From: Bacteroidota bacterium
Lineage (GTDB): Bacteria; Bacteroidota; Bacteroidia; Flavobacteriales; Flavobacteriaceae
Direction of reading: 5' to 3'
NCBI GenBank assembly: GCA_023434025.1
Contig: JAEYTL010000030.1
Coordinates: 65,115 to 129,114 of the forward strand
Length of the DNA: 64,000 nucleotides
Positions 9,740-16,053 of this stretch are shown here, one piece after another. The notes under the pieces were generated by a model that made no database searches, had not been told where the DNA came from, and saw nothing but the letters and a program-made list of their open reading frames with translations. The first letter of the stretch is position 1. Every line of letters starts with the position of its first letter. A program made the translations under genes and the position numbers.

Positions 9740-10183
9740 TTATTTTCGTTTCGAAGCAAAAAAACGCACCATTAAACCGGCTGCTTCCTCAGCTAAAACA
9801 CCAGAAAAAACCTCTGTTTTAGGGTGAAGTTGTGTGCCCATCGTTATAAAACCACGTTGTTCATCCCGGGCTCCGAACACAATTTTGGAAATCTGGCTCC
9901 AATACAAAGCTCCGGCACACATTTGACATGGCTCTAAAGTGACGTATAATGTGCATCCTTTTAAATATTTTCCGCCTAAGAAATTGGCGGCAGAGGTAAT
10001 GGCCTGCATCTCAGCATGAGCGGTGACATCGTGTAACAATTCGGTTAAATTGTGGGTCCGGGCAATCACTTTATTATCTATCACAATTACGGCTCCTACC
10101 GGAATTTCGCCTTTTTCAAAAGCGGTTTCAGCTTCCTGCAAAGCTTTTTTCATGAAATAAGTATCGTTGAAAGGGTTTTCCAT
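9740..10183 (-). CDS. tadA: tRNA-specific adenosine deaminase
   Basis: Deaminates adenosine-34 to inosine in tRNA-Arg(ACG), allowing wobble decoding; usually essential. The 147-residue protein shows the cytidine/deoxycytidylate deaminase zinc site: HAE with proton-shuttling Glu58, and PCQMC with ligands Cys86 and Cys89. GEIPVGAVIV and FGARDEQRGF are also typical of TadA. The ATG lies 2 bases after the stop of the TPR membrane protein, which itself starts 1 base after the sigma-factor stop, so the three genes are almost certainly one transcript. Having a core tRNA-modification enzyme at the end of an envelope-stress-type operon is unusual. Confidence 0.95.
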   Translation of the reverse strand: MENPFNDTYFMKKALQEAETAFEKGEIPVGAVIVIDNKVIARTHNLTELLHDVTAHAEMQAITSAANFLGGKYLKGCTLYVTLEPCQMCAGALYWSQISKIVFGARDEQRGFITMGTQLHPKTEVFSGVLAEEAAGLMVRFFASKRK

Positions 10184-10185
10184 TG

Positions 10186-10923
10186 TTAGTTTAATTCATT
10201 CAGCAACTTTTGAGCTTTTTCATAATCGTCTGCATTATTTGGAAGCTTTTTTAAATAAACCTTACAGGCTGCCAAATCATTTTCTTTTAACGCCAAAAGA
10301 GCGAGATACCAGGTGGCTTTATGACGATAAACAGAAGTTCCGTTTTCAATTTCAACAAAAACAACTTTAGCTTTATCTAAATGATCGGTTTCTAATAATG
10401 TAATGCCATAAAACAGGTTTTCCTCCGCATTGTTCATCGGAATCATTTTTTGAAAAGCTCTCAACGCTGAATCGTACTTTTTTTGATTAAAAAAATCCTG
10501 GGCTTCTTTTAAAAAAACTGAACTTTCATCAGAGCTGTTTCTCTCTGTAAATGAAGCTGTTTCATGCTGGTTAAAATCGTTGTATTCCGGATTACTGTTT
10601 TGCAAAAAGACCATCAGTCCTAAAAAGAAAATAACGGATGCGGCAATGGCAAAATAATAGTTCTTTAGCTTAAAAACCTTTGTTTTGCTTTCCGCTTCCT
10701 GATTAAAATAATGTTCGGAAATTGATTTTAAATTCGACTCAAAATCACGTTTGTCAGAATTAAATCTTGTCGCTAAAAACTGACTGGTCTGTTGGTATAA
10801 TTCAAATTTTTCTTTTAACTCAGGATCGGTAATCAACCGGCTTTCAAAAGACAATCGTTCCTCCTCATTCATTTCATTAGAAAGATAATTTTCAAATTGG
10901 ATGTAAACTTCTTCTTGCATCAC
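10186..10923 (-). CDS. Membrane TPR protein, probable anti-sigma factor
   Basis: A 245-residue protein with an N-terminal cytosolic part of about 88 residues (acidic, helical, start MMQEEVYIQFENYLSNEMNE), one transmembrane segment at about 89-108 preceded by a basic stretch (KTKVFKLK), and a C-terminal half with TPR-like helices (FLKEAQDFFNQKKYDSALRAFQKM) expected in the periplasm. The start YLSNEMNEEERLSFESRL resembles the N-terminal region of Bacteroidota anti-sigma and zinc-finger-like proteins, though no Cys/His zinc site is visible. It is encoded directly after the sigma factor with a 1-base gap. The function, holding the sigma factor until a periplasmic signal arrives, is inferred from topology and context. 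Confidence 0.7.
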   Translation of the reverse strand: MMQEEVYIQFENYLSNEMNEEERLSFESRLITDPELKEKFELYQQTSQFLATRFNSDKRDFESNLKSISEHYFNQEAESKTKVFKLKNYYFAIAASVIFFLGLMVFLQNSNPEYNDFNQHETASFTERNSSDESSVFLKEAQDFFNQKKYDSALRAFQKMIPMNNAEENLFYGITLLETDHLDKAKVVFVEIENGTSVYRHKATWYLALLALKENDLAACKVYLKKLPNNADDYEKAQKLLNELN

Positions 10924-10924
10924 A

Positions 10925-11506
10925 TTAATATTTTAGTGATTTATATTGACTTGACTGTTGAATCAATTCGGTTAATTGACCGGTGCAGAGTGATTTTTTC
11001 TTTCTGACATAAGCATAGGAAACATTTAATTTATCAGCTACTTCGTCTAATGTTTTTGCAACAAAACTCAGTTTGAGTAATTCCCGGCATTTTTCACCTA
11101 ATTTTTGAAACATCTGATCAAAAAGAGCTTGTCTTTCATCAAAATCTTCTGTCATCAGAACCATTTGAGTAACTGATTCATCTATAGATAAAGTATTGTC
11201 CTGAATTGTTACCTGCTTATGGGAAGATTTTTTTAATTCATTAAGCCATTTTCTTTTGCAAAGCAGAAAAAAATAAGCCTCAAACGGGCAGGTTAATCTT
11301 AAATCTTTGGTTTTGGCCTGACTATAAATTACCATTAAAATCTCTTGTATTACATCTTGAGCATGATCAACATCGCCATTATTTATTTTGATATAATGAA
11401 TCACTTTGGGGGCAAAGTTTTTATAGATGGCTTGAATTACGGCAGAATTGTTCTGCAACAATCCTTCTATTAAATATTGATCTGCATGTGTTTTTATGGA
11501 GGCCAT
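10925..11506 (-). CDS. RNA polymerase sigma factor, sigma-70 family, ECF-like
   Basis: A 193-residue two-domain sigma factor. Region 2 is at about residues 24-95 (QAIYKNFAPKVIHYIK, then AQDVIQEILMVIYSQ). Region 4 is at about 128-182, with the helix-turn-helix KTLDEVADKLNVSYAYVRKKK. There is no region 1 or 3, as in group-4 (ECF) factors. It heads an operon with the membrane TPR protein and tadA and faces away from a T9SS-sorted protein. Two nearby promoters share an AGGGGTAAC/ATTGAT pair with ECF-like spacing and lack the housekeeping TAnnTTTG box, so they are good candidates for its targets. I saw no copy of that pair on the minus strand before its own gene. Confidence 0.9.
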   Translation of the reverse strand: MASIKTHADQYLIEGLLQNNSAVIQAIYKNFAPKVIHYIKINNGDVDHAQDVIQEILMVIYSQAKTKDLRLTCPFEAYFFLLCKRKWLNELKKSSHKQVTIQDNTLSIDESVTQMVLMTEDFDERQALFDQMFQKLGEKCRELLKLSFVAKTLDEVADKLNVSYAYVRKKKSLCTGQLTELIQQSSQYKSLKY

Positions 11507-11570
11507 GGATAGCTTTTATCTAGTAGCTAATATAAAAAATTAATTTGAGCTTGTCATTTTTTATAAAACC

Positions 11571-11602
11571 AGGGGTAACAAATTTTCCTTGTGATTGATA
11601 TA
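11571..11602 (+). promoter_or_regulatory. Candidate ECF sigma promoter, copy 1
   Basis: AGGGGTAACAAATTT (11571-11585), then 8 bases, then ATTGATATA (11594-11602), ahead of the T9SS-sorted protein gene at 11662. The same 15-mer, the same 8-base gap and ATTGATGTA recur before the lipoprotein gene at 13016. From TAAC to TGAT is 16 bases, a normal ECF -35/-10 distance with the typical AAC in the -35 box. Confidence 0.7.
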
Positions 11603-11661
11603 GATAAATAAAAGCGGATCCGAAAAGCTAATAGAGTAGGGAAAATAAAAAATTTATTATT

Positions 11662-12807
11662 ATGAAAAATTTTAACCCATTTCGATTTAAAACGTTATTT
11701 GTTGTTAATGTACTATTGTTAGGTCATTTTGCAATGTCTCAGATTAATTGTAGTCCGCAAACAACATATACAAACTTTGATTTTTTGTATTCAAATACAA
11801 ACGCGGTAAGTTTAACCACTTCCAATCATGTTGAAAGTTCTGGTGTATCGAATTATACGGTTAACGTATATACGTTCACTATTCCTTTTTTCGAAAATTC
11901 TTTTACCTTTAACTACCTTCGGTTTAAAAACGGCGTTTCCGGCAGTAACTGCAAGCAACCCGGGTCTGGGTATTCGTGTACCTCAAAAATTAAAGTTTTC
12001 AATGCCCATTCCGGCGGATCACTAATTGCTTCTGTAAACAATATAGCACAACTTGATTTAAGCAATCCGCTGAATGTGGGGGTTCACAATATAAGAGTAG
12101 AAGGTACTTGCGGAACCGTTGAATTTACCAATACAGACAAAGTCTATAGAACAGCATATTATAGAATCATTGTACAAAAAGAGCAACAACCCGTTTTGAA
12201 CCTTGGCATTAGCACGGCCTGTCAAAAAAACAATCAAAATCAAAACACAGGATATGTAAATTTCTTAGCAACAGGTGCAAAACCAAATAACAATAAATTA
12301 TACCTGAAAATTACTCCTCCTGCTAATTCCTCTTGTGCTCCAATTCAACTATTAATTGACAACTTAAGTTATTCTCCAACTTTTACAAATCAGGCATTTT
12401 ATAATTGCAACTCAAACGGCAGCTACTCTTTTAAAATTCTTTATAAAAGTAACCGGATTGGCGGCGGCCCGGCTATTGCTCAGGAAATAACGCCAGTTGG
12501 CTGGACCGACTTTTTATGGACAAAATCGTTTAGAAACTGTATGCTTACACTCGACCCGGCTCCTGTTGATTTCGCATTTAAATTGTCACCAAATCCCGTT
12601 AAAGGAATTCTTTCAATAAAAATTGCAGAAAACGAAAAGGCGGAATCAATTGCAATCTATGACTTTACGGGAACAATGAGAAAAACAACAAAAGGCAACA
12701 ACACGGATCAGATTGAAATAGATCTAAACGATTTGGAAAAAGGGATTTATCTACTTGAAATCACAACATCATCCGGAACATATAAAGAAAAAATTGTAAA
12801 AGAATAA
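11662..12807 (+). CDS. Secreted protein with T9SS type A sorting domain
   Basis: A 381-residue exported protein with a signal peptide (to about residue 26, ending GHFAMSQ) and a C-terminal type IX secretion sorting domain at about 305-381. The tail begins FKLSPNPVKGILSIKI and ends GIYLLEITTSSGTYKEKIVKE. The middle is beta-rich with several Cys residues and matches no family I recognise. It should be carried through the outer membrane and released or anchored at the surface. The gene lies divergent from the sigma operon and behind a candidate ECF promoter (11571-11602). A large inverted repeat follows it, so it appears to be transcribed alone. Confidence 0.8.
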   Translation: MKNFNPFRFKTLFVVNVLLLGHFAMSQINCSPQTTYTNFDFLYSNTNAVSLTTSNHVESSGVSNYTVNVYTFTIPFFENSFTFNYLRFKNGVSGSNCKQPGSGYSCTSKIKVFNAHSGGSLIASVNNIAQLDLSNPLNVGVHNIRVEGTCGTVEFTNTDKVYRTAYYRIIVQKEQQPVLNLGISTACQKNNQNQNTGYVNFLATGAKPNNNKLYLKITPPANSSCAPIQLLIDNLSYSPTFTNQAFYNCNSNGSYSFKILYKSNRIGGGPAIAQEITPVGWTDFLWTKSFRNCMLTLDPAPVDFAFKLSPNPVKGILSIKIAENEKAESIAIYDFTGTMRKTTKGNNTDQIEIDLNDLEKGIYLLEITTSSGTYKEKIVKE

Positions 12808-12854
12808 CAAAATTCCTTTTGCCCTAAAAAATATCATGACGTTTTTTTGAAAGA

Positions 12855-12930
12855 TTTAACAGCATTAACATCCAAAAAAACGGGAAAAACAGCTTTGAAA
12901 AAACAATCTATTCTGGTTAATGCTGTTAAA
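12855..12930. terminator. Perfect 15-bp inverted repeat, long loop
   Basis: TTTAACAGCATTAAC (12855-12869) pairs perfectly with GTTAATGCTGTTAAA (12916-12930) across a 46-base loop. It sits between the T9SS gene and the promoter of the next gene. It may end transcription of the upstream gene, but the long loop and lack of an adjacent T-run leave a regulatory or mobile-repeat origin open. Confidence 0.5.
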
Positions 12931-12951
12931 CTCTCAAAAAAAATTAAAACA

Positions 12952-12983
12952 AGGGGTAACAAATTTATCTTTCAATTGATGTA
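12952..12983 (+). promoter_or_regulatory. Candidate ECF sigma promoter, copy 2
   Basis: AGGGGTAACAAATTT (12952-12966), 8 bases, ATTGATGTA (12975-12983), 33 bases before the ATG at 13016. The match to copy 1 at 11571 is exact over the 15-mer and in spacing, while the surrounding sequence differs. That pattern argues for a selected promoter rather than a recent duplication. Confidence 0.7.
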
Positions 12984-13015
12984 CTAGTATATAAACAATT
13001 TAAAATTTAGAAATC

Positions 13016-13945
13016 ATGAAAAATTTAAAAATTTCAATCGTATTAATTTTAGCGGCTATTGGCTTTGTTAGCTGTAACTCTGACGACAACGGAGACTCTT
13101 ACACCTATGTACCAACCAACCAGTCATTTAGAGCCTTATTTGACGGTGCTCTGGAAAGCAGAATCCAAACGGCCGCTTTTGATGCTGAAACCACACTTTA
13201 TTTTACTTCAGAAAAAGGTGTACTGTTAACTATTTATGGAAACTGTTTACGCAAAAATGGAAATCCGGTTACCGGCAGTGTTGATTTAGAATTTGTTGAA
13301 ATTCTTGACAGAGCCTCTATGCTTGTAACCAACAAACCAACGATGGGTGTAGAAAACGGCGAAACAAAATTGTTAACCTCAGGCGGCGAGTTTTACATTA
13401 ATGTAACGCAAGATGGTGTTCAACTTACATTGGATTGCGGAATGATGTTGAGTGCTCCTACATCACTAACCGGCGGAACAGACAACGCTATGCTGCCATT
13501 TGCCGGGACGATAGATCAGGATGGTGATTTAATCTGGGAACAAACGGTTACCGGAGAATTCTGGATTGGTCAGGCACAAGCTGCTGGTTCAGAAAACTAC
13601 AATGTGCTTTACAACAGTTTCGGATGGTTTAACTACGATCGGTTTGTTGACTATACCGGACCAAGAACAGAAATTAGTTTTATGGTGCCTCAAGGTTATG
13701 GCAATGGCAACAGTATGGTTTTTATGACTACAAATGATTTTCCTAACTCATTAGGAACAACTTATGGTGAATTTCCGGTTGGTTTGAATGTAAATTTCAT
13801 TTTTGTAACCGAAGAAAACGGTTTATTCAGATATGCCATTAAACCAACAGAAGCATTGGTGCCAAATCATCAGGTAACGTTTAGTTTATCTGAAACAACC
13901 CTGGGCACAGAAGCTCAGTTAATTGCCGCGATAAATGCACTTTAA
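13016..13945 (+). CDS. Lipoprotein of unknown function, in sigma/CHAT cluster
   Basis: A 309-residue lipoprotein with a signal peptide and lipobox GFVSC (Cys20), then an acidic linker (NSDDNGDS), which in Bacteroidota often goes with export to the cell surface. The body is predicted beta-rich (repeats of the type TGSVDLEFVEIL, and GGEFYINVTQDGVQL), but I recognise no domain. It has its own candidate ECF promoter, identical in its core to that of the T9SS gene upstream, and a strong terminator downstream, so it looks like a single-gene unit controlled with its neighbour. The function is unknown. Confidence 0.75.
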   Translation: MKNLKISIVLILAAIGFVSCNSDDNGDSYTYVPTNQSFRALFDGALESRIQTAAFDAETTLYFTSEKGVLLTIYGNCLRKNGNPVTGSVDLEFVEILDRASMLVTNKPTMGVENGETKLLTSGGEFYINVTQDGVQLTLDCGMMLSAPTSLTGGTDNAMLPFAGTIDQDGDLIWEQTVTGEFWIGQAQAAGSENYNVLYNSFGWFNYDRFVDYTGPRTEISFMVPQGYGNGNSMVFMTTNDFPNSLGTTYGEFPVGLNVNFIFVTEENGLFRYAIKPTEALVPNHQVTFSLSETTLGTEAQLIAAINAL

Positions 13946-13971
13946 AAAAATATAAAATGATTTTTTTACTC

Positions 13972-13999
13972 AAAAGGCGGTGAATATTCATCGCTTTTT
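13972..13999 (+). terminator. Rho-independent terminator after lipoprotein gene
   Basis: AAAAGGCGGTGAAT is followed directly by ATTCATCGCTTTTT, forming a 14-bp stem with two G-U pairs and ending in a T-run. It separates the lipoprotein gene from the PKD/CHAT pair, which therefore needs its own promoter. Confidence 0.75.
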
Positions 14000-14031
14000 G
14001 TTACTTTCACAAAAGTGTTAATCTTATGGTT

Positions 14032-16038
14032 ATGAAAAAAATAGTCGTTCTATCTGCCATTTTATTTTTTACAATTTGTTTTAGTCAAACAAAAGTAACA
14101 GACACAATCACCCGAACCGCTACTATCGGCTATGATTTAAAAGGAAATCAAGTCTCTTTAAAACCACAGACACCCCCTTTAATTCAAATGGCCGGAGCAC
14201 CAACTGCCAACTATACTTATTTTTGGGAATTTGGCGATGGTCATTTCAGCAAAGAAAAAGAACCCAAACACACCTATAAAAAAGCAGGCGAAAAAACCGT
14301 TCGTTTGAGCGTAACGAATAATTATGATAACGGCAAACCTCCTGCCACCCGACCCAAAAAAATAGCTGTAAACGAAATTACAGACACCAATTTTAAAAAT
14401 ATTGCTTCTATTGAAGAACATCAAGGACTATTTTTGCAAAAAAACAGAGAACCCGTTCCCGAAGAAGAAATTGTAGTTGTAATGAGTTATCAGAACTTAA
14501 AAGAATATACAACCAACGGAAGGCTTTACTTGTTTTATAACGACCGGCAATTCAAAAACAATAATTTTGAATTCATTGAAGCCCGGGTTCACAATGAAGA
14601 AATGGAGATAAAGGCTGAAAACATCGCCATGGCAGATGATTTTGATAATCATGAAAGTTATTTAGCCAGCAACGGGGACATTTTTTACAAAAACATAAAA
14701 CCCATTGAAGACCGGGAAGATCTTGAATTTACACTTGAAGAATCAAAAACATTGTACAGAAATTCAAAAGTATATGAGTTTGAAAATCTTGATGCCGGAG
14801 AAACCAGAAATATTTTTTTTAGTTTAAAAACCACTCCGGAAATGATTAAAGATACAAGTGCAACGTTAACAATTCGAAGTGTTTTTGTGCCAGACAGAAA
14901 TTACAAAAACCACAAGGTCAAAAACTTAGAAATGGAAATCGTTACTTCGCACGATCCAAATAAAATGTCGTCCAATGGTTTTTTGATGAATTATCGATTG
15001 GTTCGGTTTAAAACACTAAGCTTTAAAATCCGTTTTCAAAACGATGGTGAAGGCCCCGCCAGAACCATCAAACTGGAAACAGATGTTCCTGAAATGTTTG
15101 ATAAATCAACCTTTAAAATCGTGGACATGTATCCCAAATGCGAAATTTGTCCGAAAGATGAAATTGTAAATTACAGCTGTTTAGACACTGTTATGCTAAA
15201 AAATCAGATTCATTTTACGTTTAAAAACATTTATCTGCCCGGTACCAATCAAAAAAATGTGACTGAAAAAGACAGCACCAAAGGTTTTGTAAAATACAGT
15301 ATGAAATTTAGCAAGGATTTTCACAAACAAAAAACCAAAAGCAGAACATCTATTATCTTTGACAAAAACGAACCTATTATTACAAACTATGCCGTTACCC
15401 GCTTTATGCCCGGTATTTCTGTTGGCGTAAGAGCCGGATATAATTATTACACTGATCAACCTAATCCTAAAAGTTATTTTCTGGGTGCTACGATTTCACC
15501 GTTTAAATCCTACCGGTTTTATTGGCAATCCGAAATGTATTTTTCTTATTCAGAAACAAGCTTGTCTTCTTCAAGCAATTTAAGGTTCAGCCAGTTTGAT
15601 CCTCCTATAATTACCGCAAACGGTCAAGCCTATGAAACAGGGTTTACCGGCACCGAAAACCAAATGGAAACAATCAGTAAAAACATTGATATTGTACCCA
15701 TTTCTTTGCGTTATAACATTAATAACTATATTGGCGTTGGCGTTGGTCCGCAAATTTCAGCCATTATCAGCCAAAAAACAACTACAAATCAATCTACCGT
15801 TTTTTATGCTCCTGTTTTTGAAAGTAATGAACCTACTCCTGGTGAAGAAATCGTCGGAGCAAGACAGACTACCTCAGAAACGACTGAAACCAAAACGTTT
15901 GAAAAATACAGAACCCAGGTTTTTGCCGATATTACTTTTGGCTTTTCCCGAATTGGCCCAAGCGTTGGCATTCGTTATATGATGGATTTTAAACAAGATT
16001 TCAATTACTGGCAATTTTATGCCATTTGGAAATTTTAA
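14032..16038 (+). CDS. PKD domain protein with C-terminal outer-membrane barrel
   Basis: A 668-residue exported protein; I chose ATG 14032 (MKKIVVLSAILFF), two codons after the first ATG, because it gives a normal signal peptide ending CFSQ. A PKD domain lies at about residues 55-110 (YFWEFGDGHFSKEKEPKHTY). The middle contains a DUF11-like beta-domain region (RLVRFKTLSFKIRFQNDGEGPA). The last about 200 residues alternate as in a beta-barrel (GISVGVRAGYNYY through GPSVGIRYMMDF) and end in Phe, as outer-membrane proteins do. The CHAT protease gene starts 15 bases downstream, so the two are probably co-transcribed. A role as an outer-membrane sensor or partner of the protease is inferred. Confidence 0.75.
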   Translation: MKKIVVLSAILFFTICFSQTKVTDTITRTATIGYDLKGNQVSLKPQTPPLIQMAGAPTANYTYFWEFGDGHFSKEKEPKHTYKKAGEKTVRLSVTNNYDNGKPPATRPKKIAVNEITDTNFKNIASIEEHQGLFLQKNREPVPEEEIVVVMSYQNLKEYTTNGRLYLFYNDRQFKNNNFEFIEARVHNEEMEIKAENIAMADDFDNHESYLASNGDIFYKNIKPIEDREDLEFTLEESKTLYRNSKVYEFENLDAGETRNIFFSLKTTPEMIKDTSATLTIRSVFVPDRNYKNHKVKNLEMEIVTSHDPNKMSSNGFLMNYRLVRFKTLSFKIRFQNDGEGPARTIKLETDVPEMFDKSTFKIVDMYPKCEICPKDEIVNYSCLDTVMLKNQIHFTFKNIYLPGTNQKNVTEKDSTKGFVKYSMKFSKDFHKQKTKSRTSIIFDKNEPIITNYAVTRFMPGISVGVRAGYNYYTDQPNPKSYFLGATISPFKSYRFYWQSEMYFSYSETSLSSSSNLRFSQFDPPIITANGQAYETGFTGTENQMETISKNIDIVPISLRYNINNYIGVGVGPQISAIISQKTTTNQSTVFYAPVFESNEPTPGEEIVGARQTTSETTETKTFEKYRTQVFADITFGFSRIGPSVGIRYMMDFKQDFNYWQFYAIWKF

Positions 16039-16053
16039 TAAACTGCGTAGTAT

